Positions 51,810 to 60,960 of a DNA stretch of 64,000 nt are shown piece after piece (position 1 is the first letter of the stretch; every line of letters begins with the position of its first letter). A program made the translations under genes and the position numbers. The notes below the pieces were generated by a model that searched no databases, was not told where the DNA came from, and saw nothing but the letters and a program-made list of their open reading frames with translations. This DNA comes from Lachnospiraceae bacterium (lineage in GTDB: Bacteria > Bacillota > Clostridia > Lachnospirales > Lachnospiraceae). Where the stretch lies: the NCBI GenBank assembly GCA_003862155.1, contig QOUV01000002.1, positions 1 through 64,000 on the forward strand, written 5' to 3'.

Positions 51810-52652
51810 ATGATTCAAACCGCATCCACTACAATTAAACTCCCCGAAGTAGGGCTTGGAAGCACTGTCTTCTGGTACGGCAACAGGGAAGCTGAAAAGG
51901 CTATGGCGAGGGCTGTAGATGACGGCTTGATAAGCCTTATCGATACTGCAGAGATGTACGGAAGTGGCAGAAGCGAGGAGGCAGTCGGCAGAGTGCTTAA
52001 GGAAGTGGGACGCGATAAGGTCTTTCTCGTGGACAAAATTCTCCCTGACAATGCCACACCTGCTGGTTTCAGAAAGAGTCTTGAGAAATCATTAAGGCGA
52101 CTCGGAACTGACCATATAGATCTTTATCTTCTGCATTGGAAAGAAAAGGCTGACCTTGCTTTTGTGGCGGAAGCCATGACTGAGGCGGTAGAAGAGGGAC
52201 TGATTCTTAAGTGGGGCGTTTCAAATTTTGATGTTAGCGATATGGAGGACCTCTTTGCAGTAGAGCACGGGAGTGACTGTGTCACAGACCAGGTCCTTTA
52301 TAACCTCTGCGAGCGCGGTCCGGAATATGACCTATTTCCGTGGCTATTGGAGCATGGAGTCCATCCGATGTCGTACTCATCACTTGGCTCTGACATGACA
52401 AAAACGAGAAGGACCTGTGAGTCCTGCCGGACGATACAGGAAATCAGCGCCGAGACCGGACTTACTCCGGCAGCGATAATGCTCGCCTTCAACACCAGAA
52501 ACCACGACCTCTGCGCGCTGTTCGGCAGCTCGTCCTATGATCACATAAAAACGAACCTCGCAGGCATAGGCAAAGACATAACTCCATTCCTTGAAAAAAT
52601 AAACGCAGCCTTCCCGGCACCCACAAAAAAGGTACCGCTGGCAAAAATATAA
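51810..52652 (+). CDS. aldo/keto reductase
   Basis: A 280-residue NAD(P)H-dependent carbonyl reductase with a TIM-barrel fold. The tetrad is visible: Asp and Tyr in LIDTAEMYGSGRSEE (~45-54), Lys in FLVDKILP (~77) and His in LYLLHWKEK (~111). The C-terminal NADP-binding region (FGSSSYDHIKTNL) is present. AAAGGTAATAAC precedes the ATG. The substrate is unknown. It faces a second aldo/keto reductase across a terminator. Confidence 0.9.
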   Translation: MIQTASTTIKLPEVGLGSTVFWYGNREAEKAMARAVDDGLISLIDTAEMYGSGRSEEAVGRVLKEVGRDKVFLVDKILPDNATPAGFRKSLEKSLRRLGTDHIDLYLLHWKEKADLAFVAEAMTEAVEEGLILKWGVSNFDVSDMEDLFAVEHGSDCVTDQVLYNLCERGPEYDLFPWLLEHGVHPMSYSSLGSDMTKTRRTCESCRTIQEISAETGLTPAAIMLAFNTRNHDLCALFGSSSYDHIKTNLAGIGKDITPFLEKINAAFPAPTKKVPLAKI

Positions 52653-52658
52653 GTTGAC

Positions 52659-52700
52659 AATATCCGGGTTTCTATCATTTGTAGAAATCCGGATATTTAT
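52659..52700 (+). terminator. terminator between the convergent aldo/keto reductases
   Basis: AATATCCGGGTTTCTA (52659-52674) pairs with TAGAAATCCGGATATT (52682-52697) with one GU pair and a 7-base loop. Confidence 0.75.
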
Positions 52701-52725
52701 TCCCGGTGCGCAGTATAGTCCATCT

Positions 52726-53571
52726 TCAGACAGTTACCGTCTCGAAGTCAGGATGCTCACCGCTCCAGCCGGCCTGCGGCATCGTGCGGAGACGGTACAT
52801 GTCTTCTTCGGAGATTTCGAAATCGAAAACATCGAGGTTTAGGCGCATGCGATCAGGCGAGGAAGATTTAGGCAGCGGGATAATGCCCTGCTGGACGGAA
52901 TAGCGAAGACAAATCTGGTAGACTGACCGATTGTACTTGTCGGCGAGTTCCTGCAGAAGAGGATGGCTGGTCGCGCGGCCGCGGCTTAATGGACTCCACG
53001 CTTCCATCTGGATGCCGTGTTCCTTTGCAAAGGCGACTGCACATTCCTGTCCGTAACCAGGGTGGATTTCCAGCTGGTCGGTCATCGGCGCAATCTCGCA
53101 GTTTTTCATCAGTGGAATCAGGTGCTGCGGCAGAAAATTGCTTACGCCGATGGCACGCACATCACCTTTTTTATACAGCTTTTCCATGACATGCCAGGTC
53201 TCGAGATCCTTTTCCTGCCAGTCTGGGTCGGACAGGTCCGGACGTGGCCAGTGAATCAGATACAGGTCGAGGTAATCTGTCTGCAGCCGTTTCAGCGAAG
53301 CGTAAAAGGAGGCTTCGGTGTCTGCCATCTCTGTTTTCCATATTTTGCTGGTGAGAAAAAGCTCCTTTCGGTCTATGCCGATTTTACGGATTGCTTCTCC
53401 GATGCCTTCTTCTGTTTCATAGAAAGACGCGGTGTCAAAATGGCGGTAGCCCGCCTGAACAGCGTTTTTCATCAATTCTGTGATCCTGGCATCTGCCAAT
53501 TTGTAGCACCCAAAGCCAATGGCCGGGATCTCTACACCGTTGCTGAGCTTCCTCGATGGTATTGTCTGCAT
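52726..53571 (-). CDS. aldo/keto reductase (2,5-diketogluconate-reductase-like)
   Basis: A 281-residue protein of the AKR5-like class. RHFDTASFYETEEGIGEAI gives Asp/Tyr, LFLTSKIWK gives Lys, LDLYLIHWPRPD gives His, and IGVSNFLPQHL and IPLPKSSSPDRM are family motifs. AAAAGGAG precedes the ATG. It is more canonical than the AKR at 51810-52652 and not a close copy of it. The physiological substrate is unknown. Confidence 0.92.
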   Translation of the reverse strand: MQTIPSRKLSNGVEIPAIGFGCYKLADARITELMKNAVQAGYRHFDTASFYETEEGIGEAIRKIGIDRKELFLTSKIWKTEMADTEASFYASLKRLQTDYLDLYLIHWPRPDLSDPDWQEKDLETWHVMEKLYKKGDVRAIGVSNFLPQHLIPLMKNCEIAPMTDQLEIHPGYGQECAVAFAKEHGIQMEAWSPLSRGRATSHPLLQELADKYNRSVYQICLRYSVQQGIIPLPKSSSPDRMRLNLDVFDFEISEEDMYRLRTMPQAGWSGEHPDFETVTV

Positions 53572-53594
53572 TGATTTTCTCCTTTTGTACGAAA

Positions 53595-53621
53595 GAGGCC
53601 GCTGCTTTATGCAGCGGCCTC
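53595..53621 (-). terminator. hairpin between the 6S-like RNA and the aldo/keto reductase
   Basis: GAGGCCGCTGC (53595-53605) and GCAGCGGCCTC (53611-53621) form a perfect 11-bp stem. Only a short T run follows on either strand, so it is a moderate terminator that may back up termination of the RNA upstream. Confidence 0.6.
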
Positions 53622-53631
53622 ATAATTTTCT

Positions 53632-53852
53632 AAAAAACACCCAGGGTGCAGGCCCGCATTCTTGACTCCTAGCACGCAGCCAGGTGGGTTGCCGCAGCAG
53701 ACCTTCAGCCATCTACTGGAAGTAGGCAAAGCCCGACTTCTCTGCACAAGTGCATACACCGAAGCCCGACATCCGGCCTGTAATAATAGGGATCCCGATT
53801 TAAAGTAATTGTAGGTTCAAAAACTACGGGAAAAAACGAGCACCCTGAGCTT
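53632..53852 (-). ncRNA. ssrS: 6S RNA-like non-coding RNA
   Basis: A ~221-nt transcript is predicted between a consensus promoter (53859-53887) and a T run. Its ends pair: CAGGGTGC near the 5' end with GCACCCTG near the 3' end, then CCCGTA with TGCGGG, as in the 6S closing stem. TTTGAACCTACAATTAC and ATCGGGATCC near the 5' side and GGAGTCAAGAATGCGGG near the 3' side resemble Firmicute 6S RNAs, and GCACTTGTGC caps the apical region. 6S RNA sequesters sigma-A RNA polymerase. There is no ORF. Identification is by recalled motif and architecture, not by a covariance-model search. Confidence 0.68.
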
Positions 53853-53858
53853 GATTCT

Positions 53859-53887
53859 ATTTTAGTCTTTAGAGGCGGAAAAATCAA
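53859..53887 (-). promoter_or_regulatory. promoter of the 6S-like RNA
   Basis: On the minus strand TTGATT (53882-53887), exactly 17 bases, TAAAAT (53859-53864); predicted start near 53852. Confidence 0.75.
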
Positions 53888-53908
53888 CCTCGATTTGTGC
53901 GGCAAAAT

Positions 53909-53937
53909 TTGACAATAGGAGCGTTTTCGATTATTCT
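53909..53937 (+). promoter_or_regulatory. promoter of pheST
   Basis: TTGACA (53909-53914), 17-base spacer, TATTCT (53932-53937), ~40 bases before the start codon. The leader is too short for a T-box. Confidence 0.7.
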
Positions 53938-53977
53938 ATAGGTTGGTCAAATACCAAAAAAGATAAAGGAGTACCTT

Positions 53978-55003
53978 GTGATGGTAAAAGAAAAGCTCGA
54001 AGAGATAAGACAGAAGGCCATGGCTTCGATCGAAGAGGCCAAGGACCAGGAGTCCCTGAATGATGTCAGGGTCAAAGTGTTCGGAAAAAAGGGCGAATTT
54101 ACTAAGGTCCAGAAGGGCATGAAAGACGTCGCTCCGGAGGACAGGCCAAAGGTCGGCGCTATGATAAACGAGGCCCGGGCTGCCATCGAAGAGAGGATGA
54201 ATGAGGCCAGGGAGAAGATGCAGCAGAGAGCTCTTGACGAGAGACTCAAGAGAGAGACGATCGATGTCACTCTTCCTGCAAAGAAGAACAAGATCGGCCA
54301 CAGACATCCGAATACGATCACACTCGAGGAAGTAGAGAAGATCTTTATCGGCATGGGCTTTGATGTAGTAGAGGGCCCGGAGATCGAGAAGGATTACTAC
54401 AACTTTACAGCCCTGAATATCCCGAAGGGCCATCCGACAAGAGATGAACAGGATACTTTCTATATAAATGACAATATTCTTCTGAGAACGCAGACATCAC
54501 CAGTACAGGTCCGCCAGATGGAAGCCAAGAAGCCTCCTATCAGAATGATAGCACCCGGACGTGTTTTCCGTTCAGATGAAGTCGATGCGACACATTCACC
54601 TTCATTCCACCAGATCGAGGGAATGGTAATCGACAAGGGAATCACATTTGCAGACTTAAAGGGCACTCTCGAGATGTTCGTTCACAAGCTTTTCGGAGAT
54701 GATGTCAAGGTCAAGTTCCGCCCGCACCATTTCCCATTCACAGAGCCATCGGCTGAGATGGATGTAAGCTGCTTCAAGTGTGGCGGCAAGGGCTGCCGTT
54801 TCTGCAAGGGCGAGGGCTGGATCGAGATCTTAGGCTGCGGCATGGTTCACCCGAAGGTACTCGAGATGAGCGGCATAGATCCGAACGTATACTCCGGATT
54901 TGCATTCGGAGTTGGTCTCGAGCGTATCGCACTTCTCAAATATGAGATCGATGATATGAGACTTCTCTACGAGAACGATATCAGATTTTTACAGCAGTTC
55001 TAA
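53978..55003 (+). CDS. pheS: phenylalanine-tRNA ligase alpha subunit
   Basis: A 341-residue class II catalytic subunit that forms a heterotetramer with PheT. The N-terminal ~90 residues are coiled coil; [20 protein letters not shown] starts the core, and [15 protein letters not shown] and [17 protein letters not shown] are the catalytic motifs. A four-cysteine zinc-finger-like insert ([12 protein letters not shown]) lies near ~262. GTG at 53978 and ATG at 53981 are both usable, with AAAGGAG upstream. It heads a pheS-pheT-queA run. Confidence 0.96.
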   Translation: MMVKEKLEEIRQKAMASIEEAKDQESLNDVRVKVFGKKGEFTKVQKGMKDVAPEDRPKVGAMINEARAAIEERMNEAREKMQQRALDERLKRETIDVTLPAKKNKIGHRHPNTITLEEVEKIFIGMGFDVVEGPEIEKDYYNFTALNIPKGHPTRDEQDTFYINDNILLRTQTSPVQVRQMEAKKPPIRMIAPGRVFRSDEVDATHSPSFHQIEGMVIDKGITFADLKGTLEMFVHKLFGDDVKVKFRPHHFPFTEPSAEMDVSCFKCGGKGCRFCKGEGWIEILGCGMVHPKVLEMSGIDPNVYSGFAFGVGLERIALLKYEIDDMRLLYENDIRFLQQF

Positions 55004-55030
55004 GACAGTTAACCGAAAGGATAAAAATAA

Positions 55031-57454
55031 ATGCGAACATCTCTTAAATGGCTCCAGGCTATGGTGCCGGGACTTACTAATGACCCGAAGGAATTCTGCG
55101 ATGCTATGACGCTTTCGGGATCGAAGGTAGAGTATTATACAGCTTTAGATCAGGACCTCGACAAGATTGTGATCGGACAGGTCAAAAAGATTGAGAAACA
55201 CCCTGATGCGGATCACCTCGTTATCTGCCAGGTAGACGTTGGGGACAAGACGATTCAGATCGTAACAGGTGCCCAGAACGTATCAGAAGGTGCCAAGGTT
55301 CCTGTAGTTTTAGACGGAGGAAGAGTTGCCGGAAGCCACGACGGTAAGAGGACCGAGGGCGGAATCAAGATTAAGAAGGGCAAGCTCCGTGGAGTTGAAT
55401 CCGATGGTATGATGTGCTCGATAGAAGAGCTCGGCTCATCACGTGAAGTCTTCCCGGACGCTCCTGTAAACGGACTCTATATCATGCCGGACGACGCACC
55501 AGTCGGCGGGGACGCAGTAAAGTACTTAGGACTCGACGACGTAGTAGTAGAGTACGAGATCACAAATAACCGTATCGACTGCTTCTCTCTGATCGGACTT
55601 GCGCGCGAGGCTGCAGCTACGTTCAACCTCCCGTTCAACCCACCAGAGATCAAAGAGGTTGGGAACAGCGAGAATGTAAATGACTATATTTCAGTAGAGG
55701 TTGAGAACCGCGACCTCTGCAGGAGATACACAGCCAGAGTCGTAAAGAATATCCAACTTGCCCCTTCACCGAGATGGATGCAGGAGAGGCTTAGAAGTCA
55801 GGGAATCCGTCCTATCAACAACATCGTAGACATCACAAACTACGTCATGGAAGAGTACGGACAGCCGATGCACGCCTACGATCTCGATACGATCGCAGGT
55901 CACAAGATCATTGTAAAAAATGCCACAGAGGGCAGCAAATTCGTCACACTCGACGGCAGGGAACATGTTCTCGATAAGGATATGCTGATGATAAATGATG
56001 CCGAGAAGCCGATCGGCTTTGCAGGTATCATGGGTGGACAGGATTCGATGATCACCGACGATGTAAAGACGATGGTATTCGAGTCAGCCACATTTAATGG
56101 AACAAATATCCGTCTTTCAGCCAAGAGACTTGGTACCAGGACTGAGGCATCAGGTATGTTCGAGAAAGGCCTTGATCCGAACAATGCGATCGAAGCTATG
56201 AACCGTGCCTGCGATCTGATCGAAGAGCTCGGTGCCGGTGAAGTAGTCGGCGGAGTTATCGACTTCTATCCTGAGCCGGTCAAGCCCTGGAGAATAAAGT
56301 TTGAGCCAGACCATACCAATGCATTCCTTGGAACTGATATCCCTCGCGAGCAGCAGCTCGGTTATCTAAAGAAGCTCGAGCTTGGGTACGATGAGAAGAC
56401 AGAAGAGCTTATTATTCCGACATTCAGACAGGACCTCCTGTCATTTGCAGATATTTCCGAGGAGATTGCCAGATACTTTGGCTATGCCAATGTAGCTACG
56501 ACACTTCCTAAGACTTCGGCCACAGCAGGTGGCAAGTCACTAAAGATGGAGCTTGAGGACATCGCGAAGGATGTCGCAGAGTACTGCGGATTTTCACAGG
56601 CATACTGCTATTCATTCGAGAGCAGGAAAGTCTTTGACAAGCTGCTCCTTCCTGCAGACGCTCCTGAGAGAAAGGCTATAGAGATCCAGAATCCTCTCGG
56701 CGAGGACTTCTCGATCATGAGGACTCTTCCGCTGAACGGCCTTCTGACTTCACTGTCTACGAATTTTAACAGGAGAAATGAGAACGTAAGTCTCTACGAG
56801 CTCGGAAATATTTACATCGCAAAGTCACTGCCGCTTACGACAGAACTTCCTGATGAGAGGATGCAGTGGACGCTCGCAAGCTATGGCGATGGCGAAGATT
56901 TTTACAGTATGAAGGGCGTGGTAGAGGAATTCTTAGACAAAGTCGGAATGACAGACAAGGTGACTTACGTTCCGTCAAAGAACCGTCCTTACCTTCATCC
57001 GGGCCGCTGCGCAGACATTATCTATGATGGAGTGCTGATCGGATACTTAGGAGAGCTTCATCCGACAGTCGCAGCCAATTATGCGATAAAGACCCGCGTA
57101 TATATTGCAGATATCGATATGCCATATGTTGTGAAGTTTGCGAACTTCGAGAAGAAGTACACAGGCATTGCAAACTTCCCGGCATCGGTCCGTGACCTGT
57201 CACTCGTTATGCCGAAGAATACCCCGGCCGGTGACGTTGAGAAGATCTTCTACGCGGAGGGCGGAGAACATCTTGAGAGCGTCAAGCTTTTCGATGTCTA
57301 CGAAGGCGCACAGGTGGCAGACGGATACAAGTCGATCTCTTACCGCCTGACATTCAGAGCAAAAGACCGCTCACTTTCAGACACTGATGTAAACGATGCC
57401 ATGGACGCTATCTTAAAGCGCCTCGAGAGTATGGATATTACACTTAGAAGCTGA
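55031..57454 (+). CDS. pheT: phenylalanine-tRNA ligase beta subunit
   Basis: An 807-residue subunit of normal length. An N-terminal EMAP-type tRNA-binding domain ([20 protein letters not shown], ~45) is followed by B3/B4 editing and B5 domains ([19 protein letters not shown]), and a C-terminal anticodon-binding FDX-ACB domain ([20 protein letters not shown]). CCGAAAGGATAAAAATA precedes the ATG, 27 bases after pheS. It is needed for assembly and for editing Tyr-tRNA-Phe. Confidence 0.97.
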   Translation: MRTSLKWLQAMVPGLTNDPKEFCDAMTLSGSKVEYYTALDQDLDKIVIGQVKKIEKHPDADHLVICQVDVGDKTIQIVTGAQNVSEGAKVPVVLDGGRVAGSHDGKRTEGGIKIKKGKLRGVESDGMMCSIEELGSSREVFPDAPVNGLYIMPDDAPVGGDAVKYLGLDDVVVEYEITNNRIDCFSLIGLAREAAATFNLPFNPPEIKEVGNSENVNDYISVEVENRDLCRRYTARVVKNIQLAPSPRWMQERLRSQGIRPINNIVDITNYVMEEYGQPMHAYDLDTIAGHKIIVKNATEGSKFVTLDGREHVLDKDMLMINDAEKPIGFAGIMGGQDSMITDDVKTMVFESATFNGTNIRLSAKRLGTRTEASGMFEKGLDPNNAIEAMNRACDLIEELGAGEVVGGVIDFYPEPVKPWRIKFEPDHTNAFLGTDIPREQQLGYLKKLELGYDEKTEELIIPTFRQDLLSFADISEEIARYFGYANVATTLPKTSATAGGKSLKMELEDIAKDVAEYCGFSQAYCYSFESRKVFDKLLLPADAPERKAIEIQNPLGEDFSIMRTLPLNGLLTSLSTNFNRRNENVSLYELGNIYIAKSLPLTTELPDERMQWTLASYGDGEDFYSMKGVVEEFLDKVGMTDKVTYVPSKNRPYLHPGRCADIIYDGVLIGYLGELHPTVAANYAIKTRVYIADIDMPYVVKFANFEKKYTGIANFPASVRDLSLVMPKNTPAGDVEKIFYAEGGEHLESVKLFDVYEGAQVADGYKSISYRLTFRAKDRSLSDTDVNDAMDAILKRLESMDITLRS

Positions 57455-57458
57455 TATT

Positions 57459-58505
57459 ATGGAAACAGGATACAGTACAAAAGACTATTATTACGACCTG
57501 CCGAAAGAGCTTATCGCACAGGACCCGCTCGAGGACCGCAGTTCCTCGAGACTTCTGGTCCTTGGCAAAAAGTCCGGCAGCGTTACACATAAGCATTTCA
57601 GGGATATTCTCGATTATCTGAGACCTGGCGACTGCCTCGTCATAAATAACACGAAAGTCATCCCTGCGAGACTTATTGGCACAAAGAAGGATACGGGAGC
57701 TCACGTCGAGATCCTCCTTCTCAGAAGAAAAGAAAACGACATCTGGGATACGATCGTCCGTCCTGGAAAGAAGCTGCGTCCGGGAGCTGAGGTCACATTT
57801 GGCGACGGATCGCTCACAGCTACGATACTTGACGTTATCGATGGCGGAGACAGACTCGTGCAGTTCCACTATGACGGAATCTTCGAGGAGATCCTCGACA
57901 GGCTCGGTGAGATGCCGCTTCCGCCTTACATCAAGCACAAGCTCAAAAACCGCGACAGGTACAACACGGTCTATGCGAAGTACAATGGCTCGGCAGCTGC
58001 TCCGACAGCAGGACTCCATTTCACGAAGGAGCTGCTTGAAGAGGTAAAAGCCAAGGGCGTAAATATCGCCCAGGTCACTCTCCATGTGGGCTTAGGTACT
58101 TTTCGCCCGGTCAAGGTGGACGACGTAAGAGAGCATCAGATGCACACCGAGTGGTACCGTGTGACTCAGGAGACCGCCGACCTTATCAATAAGACGAAGG
58201 AAAATGGCGGCAGAATTATCGCCGTCGGTACGACTTCTGTCAGGACACTTGAGACTGCAGCAGATGAGAACGGCCACATGAAGGCTCAGGAGGGAGATAC
58301 ATCGATCTTCATCTATCCTGGATTCAAGTGGAAGATAGTAGACGGCCTCATCACGAATTTCCATCTGCCTGAGTCGACGCTTATCATGCTTGTCTCTTCG
58401 CTTGCAGGCCGTGAGCACGTGCTCAACGCATACAAAGAGGCTGTTAAGGAGCGCTACAGATTCTACTCGTTTGGTGACGCCATGTTCGTAAATCCGGACG
58501 ACTGA
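57459..58505 (+). CDS. queA: S-adenosylmethionine:tRNA ribosyltransferase-isomerase
   Basis: A 348-residue enzyme adding the epoxycyclopentane ring precursor in queuosine biosynthesis. [20 protein letters not shown] is the N-terminal signature; [15 protein letters not shown] (~177) and [15 protein letters not shown] (~205) are the conserved core. The ATG lies 4 bases after pheT with no clear RBS, so translation probably depends on coupling. Other que genes are not in the window. Confidence 0.96.
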   Translation: METGYSTKDYYYDLPKELIAQDPLEDRSSSRLLVLGKKSGSVTHKHFRDILDYLRPGDCLVINNTKVIPARLIGTKKDTGAHVEILLLRRKENDIWDTIVRPGKKLRPGAEVTFGDGSLTATILDVIDGGDRLVQFHYDGIFEEILDRLGEMPLPPYIKHKLKNRDRYNTVYAKYNGSAAAPTAGLHFTKELLEEVKAKGVNIAQVTLHVGLGTFRPVKVDDVREHQMHTEWYRVTQETADLINKTKENGGRIIAVGTTSVRTLETAADENGHMKAQEGDTSIFIYPGFKWKIVDGLITNFHLPESTLIMLVSSLAGREHVLNAYKEAVKERYRFYSFGDAMFVNPDD

Positions 58506-58515
58506 TATTTTTACA

Positions 58516-59301
58516 ATGATAAAAAAAAGATACGACGTCACAGGTTTTGCGTTAAAGCTCATAGCGATCGTTACGATGGCGATAGATCACATCGGCGCGG
58601 TTTTTCTCTGGGACCTTGTAAATAAATACGGCACAGATACGCTTGCCGATACTTACGAAGTTTTTCGTGATATCGGGCGGCTGGCCTTCCCGCTTTTCTG
58701 TTTTTTCATAGTCGAGGGATTTCACTATACCGGGAACAGGAAAAAATACGCTCTGCGTCTTGCTGTCTTTGCAGTTATCGCAGAAGTGCCGTTTGACCTC
58801 GCCTTTGATAACACCTTTTTTGCTCCGCGTGACAACAGCGTTATGATAACGCTTTTCCTCGGACTTGTCTCAATCTGGGTGCTCGATACGCTCTTCGACA
58901 GATCCGCAGAAAAATTTGCACTGAGCGCTGGTGTAAAGGAAGCATGCGATATTTTTTCGCTTGTCGCAGTCGTTATAGCCGCAGGGCTTATTGAAAAAAT
59001 TGCGAAAAGCGATTATGGAACTTCGGGCGTCGTAACTATTATAATCATCTATCTTTTCCGCCGGAATTTTTACTTGAGACCTGAGACTGGAAAGCTTCTC
59101 GGGTTTGCCGCAGCCGTGACCTGGCTCGGGTTCACCTGCGATCTGAGTGAATTTTTCGCTCTGTTTGATCTGATACCGCTGTGCTTCTATCACGGCAGGC
59201 AGGGGCGGAAGATGAAATATTTTTTCTATGTGTTCTATCCGGCGCATCTTCTGGTCATCGCTGTTATCGCGAGGGTTACCGGGCTTTACGCATATATGTA
59301 G
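58516..59301 (+). CDS. TraX-family membrane protein
   Basis: A 261-residue protein with seven or eight transmembrane segments. GFALKLIAIVTMAIDHIGAV at the N-terminus and FPLFCFFIVEGFHYT are hallmarks of TraX-type membrane acyltransferases, first known for N-acetylating F-pilin. In chromosomal Firmicute copies the target is unknown; no pilus genes are nearby. It follows queA by 10 bases and lacks a good RBS, so it is probably coupled. Confidence 0.85.
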   Translation: MIKKRYDVTGFALKLIAIVTMAIDHIGAVFLWDLVNKYGTDTLADTYEVFRDIGRLAFPLFCFFIVEGFHYTGNRKKYALRLAVFAVIAEVPFDLAFDNTFFAPRDNSVMITLFLGLVSIWVLDTLFDRSAEKFALSAGVKEACDIFSLVAVVIAAGLIEKIAKSDYGTSGVVTIIIIYLFRRNFYLRPETGKLLGFAAAVTWLGFTCDLSEFFALFDLIPLCFYHGRQGRKMKYFFYVFYPAHLLVIAVIARVTGLYAYM

Positions 59302-59343
59302 CGGCAGAGATGAGCCGCCTTTTGATTAAAATGAGGAATTAAT

Positions 59344-60231
59344 ATGTACGAGGACAGCATTGCCTTCCCGCATCTTCATATACTTTTAAAGCATGTCGGG
59401 CGAAGGCTTATGATAGGAAATTTCAGTATAGCTTTTTACGGGATGGTCATTGCTCTCGGCATGGTGCTGGCTTTTGTCTTCATCATGCTTGAGGCGAAGA
59501 GGCTCGGCTACAAGCAGGACGACTTCATGGATATGTTTATTTTCGGCATCATCTTCGGAGTCATCGGGGCCAGGATATACTACGTGATCTTCTCGTGGGA
59601 CCTCTATAAGGATAATCCGCTTCAGATTTTTAATATCAGAGGTGGCGGTCTCGCTATCTACGGCGGGATCATCGGTGGCACGATCACGGTTATCGTGATC
59701 TGCGTTCTGAAGAAGCTCAACTTCTGGAAGGCTGCAGATGTGATCATCTTCGGAGTGCTGATCGGACAGATCTTCGGCCGCTGGGGCAATTTTTTCAACA
59801 GGGAGGCATTTGGAAAATACACCGACAGCCTCTTTGCAATGAGGATTCCGATCGATGCCGTAAACCGAACGCAGGATATCACAGCAGAGATGAAGGCACA
59901 TATCGTGACCGTAAGCGGGATCGACTGCATTCAGGTCCATCCGACTTTTCTCTACGAGTCGCTTTTTAATCTTTGTCTCTTCTTATGCCTGCTTCTCTAC
60001 AGGAAGCACAAGAAGTTCGACGGAGAGCTTTTCTTCCTCTATATCGGTTTCTATGGCCTGGGAAGGTCGATAATCGAGGGACTGCGTACAGACCAGCTGC
60101 AGTTCGCCGGGACTTCGATCGCTGTTTCGCAGGTGCTTGGCATAAGCCTTTTCGCAGCGAGCGCACTCTATCTATGGTTCGCTCACTACCGGAAGATGGT
60201 AAAGGAATGGGCCGCTGGGAAGAAGAGCTGA
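59344..60231 (+). CDS. lgt: prolipoprotein diacylglyceryl transferase
   Basis: A 295-residue membrane enzyme attaching diacylglycerol to the lipobox cysteine of lipoproteins. GARIYYVIFSWD, the RGGGLAIYGGIIGG block, GRWGNFFNREAFG and HPTFLYESLFN carry the invariant Tyr, Arg, Asn and Glu residues. Seven hydrophobic segments are visible. ATGAGGAATTAAT precedes the ATG; an internal ATG with the sequence IGNFSIAFYG after it is a possible shorter start. A terminator follows. Confidence 0.94.
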   Translation: MYEDSIAFPHLHILLKHVGRRLMIGNFSIAFYGMVIALGMVLAFVFIMLEAKRLGYKQDDFMDMFIFGIIFGVIGARIYYVIFSWDLYKDNPLQIFNIRGGGLAIYGGIIGGTITVIVICVLKKLNFWKAADVIIFGVLIGQIFGRWGNFFNREAFGKYTDSLFAMRIPIDAVNRTQDITAEMKAHIVTVSGIDCIQVHPTFLYESLFNLCLFLCLLLYRKHKKFDGELFFLYIGFYGLGRSIIEGLRTDQLQFAGTSIAVSQVLGISLFAASALYLWFAHYRKMVKEWAAGKKS

Positions 60232-60252
60232 TCAGTAAAATATTGAGATAAT

Positions 60253-60292
60253 AAAAGTACTGGGATATCAGGCGATATCTCAGTACTTTTTT
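60253..60292. terminator. bidirectional terminator between lgt and the metallophosphoesterase
   Basis: AAAAGTACTGGGATATC (60253-60269) pairs with GATATCTCAGTACTTTT (60274-60290), one GU pair, 4-base loop. It overlaps the stop codon of the convergent gene. Confidence 0.88.
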
Positions 60293-60960
60293 CTTTTGTC
60301 GGAAATATTTGTGTAGAGGTCGTAGAGGAAGGAACCGGTCCTGCCGCGGGCAGGGTGCTCTTCGTCGGAGACCTCGAGGTAATATTTGTCGTAACAGTTG
60401 ATGATCTTCGTCCCGCTTTCGTGGCTTTGTTCGCGGATGAATTCGTGACTGTACTCCCTGTGGATATGGCCGTGGAGCAGGTATTTGGGCTTGTAGCGCA
60501 TGCACAGATAGTTAAAGCAGGCAAACCCGCGATGCGGCAGGTCGTCTAAATCACCGTACCCGGCAGCTGGCGCGTGAGTCACAAGGATATCAAAACCATT
60601 GTGCAGTGCGATGGTGCCTTTAAGCCTTCGAATCCTTGAGAGCATCTCACCTTCGGAGTACATATCACCTCCGCCGTGGTAGCGCATTGAGCCGCCGAGG
60701 CCTAGGATGCGAAGCCCCTTGTAGTCGTATATCCTGTCGTCAATATCGATGCAGCCGAGAGGTGGATTTCTGTCATAGCCCCTGTCGTGATTTCCCCTGA
60801 CATATAGCAGAGGCACATTGGTCATTGTGACGATGTACTGCAGGTAGTTGGAGTTTAAGTCACCGCAGGAGATGACCAGGTCGACGCCTTCGGTCATTTT
60901 TTTATCGTAAAAATCCCAGAGAGCCTTGTCTTCAACATCAGCTAAGGCTAAAATCTTCAT
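60280..60960 (-). CDS. calcineurin-like metallophosphoesterase
   Basis: A 226-residue two-metal phosphoesterase. Conserved blocks: ALADVED (D-x-D/H variant), ISCGDLN (GD), VRGNHD (GNHD), VTHAPAAG (~115) and LHGHIHREYS (~160, GHxH). The first block lacks the usual final His (DVED rather than DxH), which may alter metal binding. Its start overlaps the stop of the ParB-like/BMP gene by 4 bases, so the two are coupled. Substrate unknown; nucleotide cleavage would fit a nucleoside-binding partner. Confidence 0.87.
   Translation of the reverse strand: MKILALADVEDKALWDFYDKKMTEGVDLVISCGDLNSNYLQYIVTMTNVPLLYVRGNHDRGYDRNPPLGCIDIDDRIYDYKGLRILGLGGSMRYHGGGDMYSEGEMLSRIRRLKGTIALHNGFDILVTHAPAAGYGDLDDLPHRGFACFNYLCMRYKPKYLLHGHIHREYSHEFIREQSHESGTKIINCYDKYYLEVSDEEHPARGRTGSFLYDLYTNISDKRKKY

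Noticed and set aside
53626-53850. Third copy of the CGGGTGTTTT repeat
   Set aside because: ACACCC and GGGTGC here are the pairing ends of the 6S-like RNA; the rest of the repeat's blocks are missing.
53938-53978. T-box for pheST
   Set aside because: The leader is only about 35 bases and has no T-box consensus.
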